Assembly: GCA_037447655.1 (NCBI GenBank)
Contig: JBBHKE010001663.1
Span: forward strand, 1-11,389
Reading direction: 5' to 3'
Source of the DNA: Zygnema cylindricum
Lineage: Eukaryota; Streptophyta; Zygnematophyceae; Zygnematales; Zygnemataceae
Length of the DNA: 11,389 nucleotides
The notes beneath the pieces were generated by a model. The model saw only the letters and a list, made by a program, of their open reading frames with translations. It was not told the origin of the DNA and made no database searches. Positions 1 through 7,200 of the stretch are shown piece by piece. A program made the translations under genes and the position numbers. Numbering within the stretch: the stretch's first letter is position 1; each line of letters opens with the position of its first letter.

Positions 1-125
<125 letters not shown>

Positions 126-306
126 GATTCTGACTAATGCTTCCTTGTACAATTTAAACCACACTAAATAAGGTGCAATGTTTTCCTAAACTAGCACATT
201 TAAGGCTGACAAATGACAAAAAGAAGATAAAGCCTTCGCATAAAAATGATAAAATTGACAGGATAAAAATAACACGATTTTGACATAAACATATAGAAAA
301 AGGTAC

Positions 307-398
307 CTGGGGAAGGAGAGATCCGAGGAGGGTACTTGTGAGGGCAGCCAAGGCACTGACTGTCACGGCATACTTGGCAATAGCTTCCCTTTCACCCT
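307..398 (-). CDS. Candidate internal exon of an unidentified gene
   Basis: On the minus strand a 92-nt open segment lies between a good acceptor (pyrimidine-rich TTGTTTGCTTTCTGACTAG at plus 399 upward) and a good donor (CCCCAG|GTACCT at plus 307/306). It would enter with a codon split after its first base and leave in phase 0. It encodes 30 residues beginning GEREAIAKYAVTVSALAALT and ending in LLPQ. The segment is alanine/leucine-rich and could be part of a hydrophobic helix. Its codons often end in C or G, unlike the AT-rich surroundings, which favours real coding. An in-frame TGA lies just upstream of the acceptor, so the exon model needs splicing. I do not recognise the protein. Neighbouring exons are not visible: upstream on this strand is repeat DNA, and downstream is the microsatellite. 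It could be a chance open segment. Confidence 0.35.
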
Positions 399-418
399 CT
401 AGTCAGAAAGCAAACAAC

Positions 419-462
419 TTCCCTTCTCCCCTCCATCTCCCTCTCTCTCTCCTTTTCCCTCT
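419..462. repeat. Polypyrimidine tract
   Basis: About 44 bases are almost entirely C and T on the plus strand (CTCTCTCTCTCC core), so the minus strand is GA-rich. It lies just upstream, on the minus strand, of the candidate exon at 307-398 and may be part of its preceding intron. It is simple sequence with no further signal. Confidence 0.8.
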
Positions 463-469
463 AAATTCT

Positions 470-566
470 TTGTACGCTTGACAGGACGGTTCAAAACCGC
501 TACACTACAGTACAGCGACGATGACAAAGTGATAGCGTTAACCCGCGACCGACGACATCAAGGTGG
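470..566 (+). repeat. Dispersed repeat R1, copy a
   Basis: This segment matches 4258-4372 in the same orientation over about 100 bases. Shared blocks include AGGACGGTTC, ACAGTACAGCGACGA and GACAAAGTGAT. The other copy has a 5 bp insertion (duplicated CGAAC) and a few more bases near its end. Both carry GGTTCRANNCC, which matches the RNA polymerase III B-box consensus. No matching A box is found upstream, so a tRNA-derived SINE is only a weak possibility. The repeat ends close to the inverted-repeat element that starts at 579. Confidence 0.8.
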
Positions 567-578
567 CCACGACAGGTA

Positions 579-796
579 CACCGCCAATCGCTATTAGCGT
601 AGAAGTTTCTTTAGCGTGTACGAATAATTAGCGTGGTATACGCAAATTGGGAATTTGGAAATTTTCGAAGAAATCGATTACTCTAATTAGGAATTAGGGT
701 TTTTTTTTAAATAGTGTGGATAATTCTATTTGAGAATGAAACAAAAAATAAGCGGGACGGGATTAGCGTACACAACGCTAATAGCGATTGGCGGTG
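579..796 (+). mobile_element. 218 bp TA-flanked inverted-repeat element (MITE), copy 1
   Basis: The left end CACCGCCAATCGCTATTAGCGT is the inverse of the right end ACGCTAATAGCGATTGGCGGTG, a near-perfect terminal inverted repeat of about 22 bp. TA flanks both sides (577-578 and 797-798). No coding capacity is present, so this is a non-autonomous element. TTAGCGT occurs at 594, 611 and 628, exactly 17 bp apart. The other end has TTAGCGT at 763 and its inverse at 775, forming a small subterminal hairpin. The interior holds a T run and the shared blocks AAATAGTGTGG and ATTCTATTTGAGAAT. The 218 bp element at 4614-4831 is its inverted counterpart. The TA flank suggests a Tc1/mariner-like mobiliser, but the terminal sequence is not one I recognise. 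Confidence 0.9.
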
Positions 797-800
797 TAGA

Positions 801-945
801 GGTCGCAAACGGTCAACCGAAATCGTGACCGACCGTTAACCGACCGCCCGCGCTGGATCTGGAACAGATTCGGTTGCCAAATTTTGGGGGTCGGGCGGTT
901 ACGGTTGGTTGATTCACCGGGAAAAAAAAACGGTCGGTCAACCAA
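801..945. repeat. GGTCGG/GGTTA-rich repeat patch, copy a
   Basis: The patch is built of short CGGTCGG, CGGTTA and CCGACCG words on both strands, giving imperfect inverted repeats (about 813-853 against 891-942). Its right part (about 885-942: GGTCGGGCGGTTAC, then an A run, then CGGTCGGTCAACC) resembles 4086-4137 in the same orientation. Nothing coding is evident. It sits between the first inverted-repeat element and the tandem array. Confidence 0.6.
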
Positions 946-1000
946 AAAACAAAAAATAAATAAAATTTTGTATTGTCCCTGTAATCCAACATTCTTGTAT

Positions 1001-1256
1001 TTGTACTCTTTGGTATCGTGGAAGTACGTGACACCGTGATTAACGTCGCAAATCTGACACGGTATTGTAGTAACGGTTTACATTTCGCAAATCATATGGA
1101 ACGCGACAAAGCGTCGCAAATTTGACACGGTAGTACATTGTTCATTTCGCAAATCTTAGGCAACATGACAAAACGTCGCAAATTTGACACGGTAGTACAC
1201 TATTGGTTTCGCAAATCTTAGGCAACGCGATAAAGCATCGCAAATCTGACACGGTA
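1001..1256 (+). repeat. Tandem array A, left part (~62 bp units)
   Basis: Units begin with CGTCGCAAAT at about 1044, 1112, 1174 and a variant at 1236, giving periods of 68, 62 and 62. The unit reads roughly CGTCGCAAATTTGACACGG, then TAGTACACTATTCATTTCGC, then AAATCTTAGGCAACGCGACAAAG. The array is preceded by TTGTACTCTTTGGTATCGTGG, which also precedes array B at 3703. The array is cut within a unit at 1256 by the element at 1257-1784 and resumes at 1785. Confidence 0.92.
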
Positions 1257-1784
1257 CACCGTCAATGGCTATTAGAATAAAGGAATAAATAGCGTAAAAA
1301 AAAATAGTGTTATCAACACTTATCGGGATTTTTTTTTTTGAATATATATATATATACACTAATTAATCCCTAACTGTAATTTGGGTTGTCCTGAATAATA
1401 AATACCCGCCCTTTCGATGTCTACAGTAATATGTGTATTCGTACAAAATCTGACATCACACGGTCGACGGACAAACATATGAGAACGTTATTTTTTTCGA
1501 CGAGTTTGCATCTCTTTCTTCAAGCGCACATTCACATGTGTGCGCAATAATGTTAAGTGTCTTTTTATGCCTTTTTAATTCAAAAAGTACCATTTCGTAC
1601 GGAAATATCCTGTCCGTATGCCACACTATTTCCATCGCAGTGTACTTCCATTATTAACGCTAATTGAAAAAAAAACCTAATTAGAATAATGGAAAAAATA
1701 TAATTATGGATTGTATTTCGGGTTTATTTTTTTGAAAAAAGGGCACCGAATTGGCGTTACATACTCTAATAGCGATTGACGGTG
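1257..1784. mobile_element. 528 bp inverted-repeat element nested in the tandem array
   Basis: The ends are CACCGTCAATGGCTATTAGA and the inverse of TCTAATAGCGATTGACGGTG, the same terminus type as the 218 bp elements but diverged. TA lies on each side (1255-1256 and 1785-1786). Removing the element and one TA restores an intact array unit (GACACGGTAGTACACTATTC), so both ends and the target duplication are fixed by the sequence. The interior contains a short TA run (1342-1357), several A/T runs and the CCACACTATTT block. No transposase fragment is recognisable. It appears non-autonomous. Confidence 0.88.
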
Positions 1785-1860
1785 TAGTACACTATTCATT
1801 TCGCAATTCTTAGGCAACACGACAAATCGTAATTATTGGCTTATTCATACGTCGTACATT
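1785..1860 (+). repeat. Tandem array A, right remnant
   Basis: This continues the unit interrupted at 1256: TAGTACACTATTCATTTCGC, then AATTCTTAGGCAACACGACAAATCG. It ends with ATTATTGGCTTATTC, which also closes array B near 3945. The shared boundary shows that both arrays are copies of one larger repeat and not independent satellites. From 1861 to the start of the transposase relic the DNA is AT-rich, and I see nothing else assignable. Confidence 0.88.
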
Positions 1861-2057
1861 ATTGCAAAGTGCTAATTACGCATTTTATACCGTGTTTCCA
1901 CAAATATATCATGTTATTATGTCAGTGTCATGCGGCATGTAGTAATAATTGGTTAATAAATCAGTGAAAATCAATCTATCACGTCAATTTCCCACGACTA
2001 GTCTTGATTATTGGCGTGCTCACATGTGTCAAACAATAAATTGATAAATTGAATTGC

Positions 2058-2065
2058 TATTTAAA
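2058..2065 (+). promoter_or_regulatory. TATA-like box upstream of the hAT relic
   Basis: TATTTAAA lies about 50 bases before the ATG at 2114, a reasonable distance for a core promoter and short leader. The region is AT-rich, so a chance match is likely. The supporting point is that the ATG has a good context (AAAATGGAG). Confidence 0.25.
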
Positions 2066-2113
2066 CTAGAGAAACTCGACCACAATTCAAACAAAACTTA
2101 GTCATACAATAAA

Positions 2114-3160
2114 ATGGAGAAAGACATCCTCGCTTCCCTTAAAACTACAATCCGAAACGAACTTCGAAAATCAAGAAATGGTGAAATTGCTCAATATTAC
2201 CGAGTGAAAGAAAGCAGGGCCACTTCAAATTGTTGGAAAAAATTTGAGCATGTCTATGAAGTTAGAACATCAAACAAATACATGGTAAGGGGGGCAGGTC
2301 TTGTGGCTTGTAATACATGTTTCATAGTTTATCAATACAAGTCAGCAAACGGTACTTCAACAATCAATACTCAATCAATAATGTTTAGATTCGCCCGACA
2401 TGAATAATTAAAGAGGACTTCTTCAAAATTTTCTTTCAAAAACGGAGGCGAAAACGAGTGACCGGAAAAAAATTGCGAAAATGGTGGCGTTGATGTGTTG
2501 TGAGGACCTTCGACCATTTTCGATAGTCGATGGTCCAGGTATGGTTTATTTTAAATTATATTTAAGATGGCTTGAGTGTAAATGTCATTATAACTTCTTT
2601 TGTTCATAAATTTATAAATTTGAGTCTAGTTTGTCATGATATTGTTTTTTATTCGTCTTTCCATAAAAAAAATCATTTCGGTAGAAACCTTCTTTATTAA
2701 CCATGGTTAGTAATTGCATGATATTTTCTTATTGTTTTTTTTTTTGTTTTTTTCCCCAAGTTTTCAAGCATTTTGTCAAGCATTGTTTGATGTTGGTGTG
2801 TCGTCCAACAAAAGTGTTGACATCGACCAACGACTCCCGTCCATCAATAGTGTAAAAAACTACATTATATCTTATGCGAAAGATATTCGTAGTTTGATCA
2901 TCCCAACACTTAGAGAAAATATCGATAACAATATTTTATCCGCATTCACGACCGATCTTTGGATCGAGACAATAAAAGAAACCTCATTCATGTCAGTAAC
3001 CGCTCATTTTGTTTACAAGGAATTTAAACTTTATGCACGGACGCTTCAAGTCCATCGTTTTTCGGAGGAAAAACAAATTGCGGAAAATGTTTTGACGGCT
3101 TTCAAAAATTGTTTGACCAATTTTGAAATGTCCAATATTGATCGCTGCGTTGTCGTGACT
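2114..3160 (+). pseudogene. hAT-superfamily transposase relic (BED finger to first catalytic Asp)
   Basis: Three segments together give the N-terminal half of a BED-type hAT transposase, a cut-and-paste nuclease acting on its own element's ends. Segment 1 (2114-2407) carries a BED-like finger: W41, F44, C66-x2-C69, aromatic residues at 73 and 75, and GTS at 80-82. The histidine expected near residue 87 is glutamine (CAA, 2372-2374). Stop codons in all three frames then occur within 2401-2411. Segment 2 (2412-2538, another frame) has DLRPFSIVDGP. It joins through an intron (2539-2768) to segment 3, which continues AFCQALFDVG, LPSINSVKNYI, then FTTDLW with the first catalytic aspartate (codon 2954-2956). 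Similarity stops after CVVVT at 3160, where the second catalytic aspartate should follow. The C-terminal half with the catalytic glutamate is absent, so the product would be inactive. Assignment rests on motif recognition without a database search. No 8 bp duplication or hAT inverted repeats could be fixed. Confidence 0.85.
2539..2768 (+). other. Spliceosomal-type intron in the hAT relic
   Basis: The donor is CCAG|GTATGG after 2538. The acceptor is TTTTCAAG|CA ending at 2768, preceded by a long T-rich tract. The split codon g|CA gives DGP-A-FCQALFDVG, which matches the usual transposase sequence across this point. A competing AG eight bases upstream (CCCCAAG) would shift the frame. The 230-nt length and the stop codons inside fit an intron rather than coding sequence. 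Confidence 0.75.
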
Positions 3161-3172
3161 GCGTTGTCGAGG
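3145..3172 (+). repeat. 14 bp imperfect tandem duplication at the hAT break
   Basis: CTGCGTTGTCGTGA is followed immediately by CTGCGTTGTCGAGG. The first 11 bases are identical. Transposase similarity ends inside this pair, so it marks the point where the coding sequence was broken. Confidence 0.7.
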
Positions 3173-3203
3173 TGTTTTTTTTGCAAAGGGAGATGTACCA
3201 CTA

Positions 3204-3228
3204 CACCACTCATTGTTATTAGTATTAA
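3204..3228 (+). mobile_element. Possible decayed end of the CACCGCC inverted-repeat family
   Basis: TACACCACTCATTGTTATTAGTATT (from 3202) matches the family end TACACCGCCAATCGCTATTAGCGTT at 18 of 25 positions by eye, and six of the seven differences are transitions. TA precedes it. No partner end is found within the next ~220 bases, so it is either a solo fragment or a chance match. Confidence 0.3.
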
Positions 3229-3358
3229 TAAGTCGCTACTACTTATAGCCGAAAATAACAAAATATAGTTAATCACATTATTTAAATACGTGGACTATAA
3301 CCTGCCACGTCTCCTTGCATTAAATAGTATTGTTAATCATATTTTTCCATTTACACTA

Positions 3359-3503
3359 CACCGCGAATCGTAATTAGAGTTATTAACGTTAATTCCGTCA
3401 CCACAAATTTTGACCAAAAAACCTTAAAAAGAGTAAATAACTCTAATTTTTTCTTTAAATTGTTCAAGGTACTCTTTGAATCAGCGTTAACAACTCTAGT
3501 ACA
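3359..3503. mobile_element. Decayed member of the inverted-repeat family
   Basis: The left end CACCGCGAATCGTAATTAGAG follows TA at 3357-3358 and resembles the family terminus. An arm at 3371-3395 (TTAGAGTTATTAACG core) pairs with an inverse arm at 3478-3501 (CGTTAACAACTCTAG core). The right terminus (expected CGATTCGCGGTG) is missing or replaced by AGTACAGTG, so the right boundary is approximate. The block AAATAGTGTGG, shared with the intact elements, lies just beyond at about 3513. From 3229 to 3358 I see only AT-rich DNA. Confidence 0.4.
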
Positions 3504-3600
3504 GTGCCATTTTAAATAGTGTGGCTAACGTACAAAACTGTACCGGATTAACAAAATAAGTACAAAAAATGATTTAATACATGCCTTCATGATGTACTTG

Positions 3601-3699
3601 CGTTTTCACAAACCGCGTAGTGCAAACGTCATAATGATGTGAAACTGTTTGTTTTGACAGAATGTGTTTTTACAAACCGCGTAGTGAAAACGTCATAAT
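3601..3699 (+). repeat. Two-copy 35 bp direct repeat, 64 bp period
   Basis: 3601-3635 and 3665-3699 share ACAAACCGCGTAGTG followed by AAACGTCATAAT, with only a few mismatches. The period is close to that of the tandem array that starts four bases later (3703), but the sequences differ. It may be a separate older array. Confidence 0.88.
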
Positions 3700-3702
3700 A
3701 CT

Positions 3703-3957
3703 TTGTACTCTTTGGTATCGTGGAAGTACGTGACATCATGATTAGCGTCGCAAATCTGACACAGTACTATTCATTTTGCAAATCATAGGGAACGTGACAA
3801 AGCGTCGCAAATTTGACACGATAGTACACTTCATTTCGCAAATCTTAGGGAACGCGACAAAGCGTCGCAAATCTCACACGATAGTACACTATTCATTTCG
3901 CAAATCCTAGGGAACGCGACAAATCGTAATTATTGGCTTATTCGTACGTGGTACATT
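3703..3957 (+). repeat. Tandem array B (57-62 bp units)
   Basis: Units begin with CGTCGCAAAT at 3746, 3803 and 3863 (periods 57 and 60), with a degenerate last unit near 3925. The left border TTGTACTCTTTGGTATCGTGG and right border ATTATTGGCTTATTCGTACG match those of array A in the same orientation. B has about one unit fewer than A and is not interrupted by an inserted element. Confidence 0.92.
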
Positions 3958-3974
3958 GGTTAATTTTGTACTTT

Positions 3975-4165
3975 TTCGGTTACGGGCGGGCACGGTTAGT
4001 CGCGAAAAATCGAGATTTGGATAATTTTTATTTTCGTAAACGCCGGTCGGTTAACGGTTAACAATTTTGGAGCGTGACATAACTCGGTCGGGCGTCGGTT
4101 ACTCAGATTTTGAAAAAAAAATCGGTCGGTTTCGGTTATGTAAAATTTTGACTTTTGCGACCTCT
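3975..4165. repeat. GGTCGG/GGTTA-rich repeat patch, copy b
   Basis: Repeated CGGTTACGG, CGGTCGGTTAACGG and CGGTCGGTTTCGG words are concentrated here, all G-rich on the plus strand. 4086-4137 resembles 885-942 directly. The edge TTTTGCGACCTC at 4154-4165 resembles the inverse of GAGGTCGCAAA at 799-809. Between here and 4257 nothing else is assigned. Confidence 0.6.
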
Positions 4166-4257
4166 GACAACAGGTACCAGGATACCGTCGATGCAAGTTA
4201 ACCGTGCAAGTAAGTGAAACGATATCGCAGCGACGGCGACGATCGATTATTTGTAGT

Positions 4258-4372
4258 TTGTACCCTTGATAGGACGGTTCGAAACCGAACCGCTACACCA
4301 CAGTACAGCGACGACGACAAAGTGATCGCGACAGTTGACCCGCAGCCTACGACGTCAAAGATGGTCTGGTAC
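4258..4372 (+). repeat. Dispersed repeat R1, copy b
   Basis: This is the counterpart of 470-566 in the same orientation. It differs by a 5 bp duplication (CCGAACCG where the other copy has CCG), small insertions near its end and scattered substitutions. It also carries the B-box-like GGTTCGAAACC, without an A box. It follows the GGTCGG-rich patch, the reverse of the order at the other locus. Confidence 0.8.
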
Positions 4373-4403
4373 GGACAGATTTGAGACATCGGCGCTTAAT
4401 CGT

Positions 4404-4494
4404 ACGTCAACATGAATCACATCGTGACGTTTATGCTGACGTATGTTGACGTAAGTTGACGTCAAGAACTCACATCCAAACAAATTTGACGTCA
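4404..4494. promoter_or_regulatory. Cluster of TGACGT (CRE/bZIP-like) motifs
   Basis: TGACGT or its inverse occurs at 4404-4409 (inverse), 4425, 4437, 4447, 4457 and 4487; the last two are full palindromic TGACGTCA. A further inverse copy lies near 4350. Starts at 4437, 4447, 4457 and 4487 are separated by 10, 10 and 30 bases, so the sites face the same side of the helix. TGACGT is the half-site of ATF/CREB and TGA-type bZIP proteins. No gene is visible nearby, so this may instead be a degenerate short tandem repeat. Confidence 0.35.
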
Positions 4495-4613
4495 CGCCAA
4501 AATGTCGTGTTATCGATACCGTAGAGTAACGTACAGTATCGTACTGTTATTTTTTGGGCGTGCGATCCCGTCACATCTCGCCACGCTGTCGTGATCTCAA
4601 TATTCGTACACTA

Positions 4614-4831
4614 CACCGCCAATCGCTATTAGCGTTGTGTACGCTATTCCCGTCCCGCTTTTTTTTTTTTTTTATTCTCAAATAGAATTATCCGCACTAT
4701 TTAAAAAAAACCCTAATTCCTAATTAGAGTAATCGATTTCTTCGAAAATTTCCAAATTCCCAATTATCGTAAACCACGCTAATTATTCGTATACGCTAAA
4801 GAAGCTTCTACGCTAATAGCGATTGGTGGTG
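4614..4831 (-). mobile_element. 218 bp TA-flanked inverted-repeat element (MITE), copy 2
   Basis: This is the reverse complement of the element at 579-796 and has exactly the same length, although a T run differs in position and length. TA flanks it at 4612-4613 and 4832-4833. The 17 bp spaced motif is conserved (ACGCTAA at 4776, 4793 and 4810), as is the hairpin-forming pair at the other end (TTAGCGT at 4629, ACGCTAT at 4641). One terminal substitution (GGTGGTG for GGCGGTG) gives slight end asymmetry. The two copies probably derive from recent activity of one non-autonomous family. Confidence 0.9.
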
Positions 4832-4833
4832 TA

Positions 4834-7200
4834 CCAGAAACGGATTGATACGTGGAGTACATGTAACTCTTACGACAAATTGTGACTCTCCTATTGGCCC
4901 GTGTGTACAAAAATGGTAGGCCCTTGGCAACCAAAGGGCAAAGCACCGGGTCGCCCGCGACTATTATTTCTTGTCAAATTGTACAAAAATTCTACATCGA
5001 TGGTAAGCTACTATACTTGTATTCATTAAAGTTAATAAACCTAATGGAGACGTGACTTTTTTGGTTGAAATTATAAAAACATGATTAACAACATCGTTAT
5101 AAAAAGCGAACTATGGTTTACCAACTCTTCTTGCACTAAGTAAGATATACAAGTTTCAATTTTGCGTTAACACTAACGAACCTTTAACGCGAACAATGAT
5201 ATGCAATAAAACATAGCACCCAACATGGTGATACATTGCATCGCAACGCCACATCGTATCATATACACCAACAAACATCGTTTCGTCAAACCATACCAAA
5301 GAATAACCATTTCGGTTGTTGGTCACCCCGTACCCATCCGAAACGACACACAACCTTACAAATTTTAAAATGTTTCGCATTATATTATTCACAAAAGGAA
5401 ACAATGAACAACTTTTAGTTTTGCAACTTAATAAATTTGTCATTTTTATATCTAGATTGCGATATGTCATGCAATATCCGTTATATCATATTAGGGGCCC
5501 ATTGTAGTCAAATATTACTATATTTCGCACAATTCAGTAGTTAAACTTTTAAAAAGTCAAAAAAAAAACCCTTCTCATTTATAAGGAGGTGTTTAGCTTT
5601 TACATCCATTCAATTAACCTTATGCAATATGTTCGAATGCGAACTTCCTTCCGTTGTTAATGTGAGGAAATAATAATTCACGTTAAGTTTAATGTGAAAC
5701 TGATACATTATATTATGTTCCTTAACATTGCTCGTTGTAGACAGTTTGGTTAATACTGTTATCGATAAGGTACGAGTTTATATGTGCTCAAATAAAAAAT
5801 GTTACGTATGCCCGTAATGTAAAAGCGAATGAGATATATTTTAAAAGTAGCCATAATTCACTATACGCCTAATCAAATGTGGTAGTTAATTGTGATTTGA
5901 GGGTAATTAATCGAAGTGTAAATACATAGTAAATCAGTTAAATAATTGAAAAAAATGGTTTCAATCCGGAACTAACACCACGAAAGTGCAAAATGACGTT
6001 GTAATATTAGCATAATGAAGTGAAATGATGCTTTAATTAAAACTAAAATACGCCATGATATTGTTGGGAAACGCTTATTAACGACATAACAAAATTGTTG
6101 ATATAAAACGACATTAATACACAACCTCCTAAACAGAAACGTGCATTAAACCGACATACAAACTAAATATTGGCAACTAACTACAATAAACTTAGTCTCG
6201 CGCATTGTAAAATATTTGTTCTCGTTATTAAGCGCTTTATACAACGATAATTGTATGGTAAGCAGTTAAGGAGACGCTTATTGTATATGTAACTACACCG
6301 CCAAGCATAATATGACACAATAGTATAATGAATTGTGTCTCCCGTCGATAAAATAATGCAGTCCGAACCAAACATGCCTCACCTTATGGTCGCCGCGCAC
6401 ACTACTACACACGTGAGACCCGTTATTTACAAATTAGCTCGTCGCCCATGGGTGCGAAGAGAATGCTTTGCCATGCACACATGTGAAACAAGTAGAGTCT
6501 TGTAGTTAGAACGATGCGTAAATTGTATATGTGATTCGGGGGATACTTCTTGTGGGTGTTTGCGTGTACTTGTGTGTGAACAATTTTGCACCTTCAATTT
6601 GTGGGCGTTGGTAAGTGTACGAACCGTTTAAACAACATAGGGAATCGTGGTCAGTCTCATATGAATGGGCCAATAAATAGTTTTTATGGCATAGCATTAA
6701 TAACGTGTTAGGAGATGTTGTTGTTGGGGAGAGGCAAGTGAGCCTAAATAGTAGCCGGGACGGGTTTGCTTGTCAACAAATAGAGGCAATTTGGTCAAAT
6801 TCGCGAGTCTTAGGCTTGAGTTGCGAAAACTTAAGCAAACCGGACGATGTAAAAAAAATCTATTACGTTTAAATATAATTTAAGCCAAGTATGTGAGTCA
6901 CCATTGTTTAATTAATAATTATATTTCTCAAATTGGAGTAAAACAAACAAACGAAGATGCCGCTTGATTTGAAACTCCATGATTTCCAATTTGGTGTTAC
7001 ATTTTTGGCCCATCATCAAAGTGGCAAGTATAAAACAAAGTATAAAAAAGTATGATTTTTTGAGGCGTGATAGCTCCACCTGAAAATTAGTTTTCCAAGT
7101 AGTATAGTAACTATTACAAGTGTTCTGTAACGAGAGAGGGCATTTCTCCTTATTTAGTTTGACTATATAACCACGAAACCAGGGGGTCTCGTTCACATAC
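4834..7200. other. AT-rich region without a recognisable gene
   Basis: Open frames here are short (about 60-104 codons) and resemble no protein I know. Small features are a GC-richer patch at 4905-4975 with an imperfect hairpin (GCCCTT...AAGGGC, 4920-4939), a perfect GTTCG-AATG-CGAAC hairpin near 5630-5643, and an isolated CTACACCGCC at about 6294 that matches only the first bases of the inverted-repeat family. I see no tRNA, rRNA or long repeat. Confidence 0.6.

Noticed and set aside
484-500. GGTTCAAAACC and, at about 4277, GGTTCGAAACC as a tRNA gene or tRNA-derived SINE
   Set aside because: Only the B-box consensus fits. The flanking T-stem does not pair, no A box lies at the right distance upstream, and no acceptor stem is found.
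579-796. Assignment of the inverted-repeat elements to the hAT relic as its non-autonomous partners
   Set aside because: hAT elements make 8 bp target duplications. These elements are flanked by TA, as the interrupted array shows.
1001-1256. Tandem array as a CRISPR array
   Set aside because: The whole ~62 bp unit repeats, with no conserved-repeat/unique-spacer alternation, and the context is eukaryotic.
5156-5507. Three overlapping open frames on both strands as genes
   Set aside because: All are short and mutually overlapping in AT-rich DNA; none shows family motifs.
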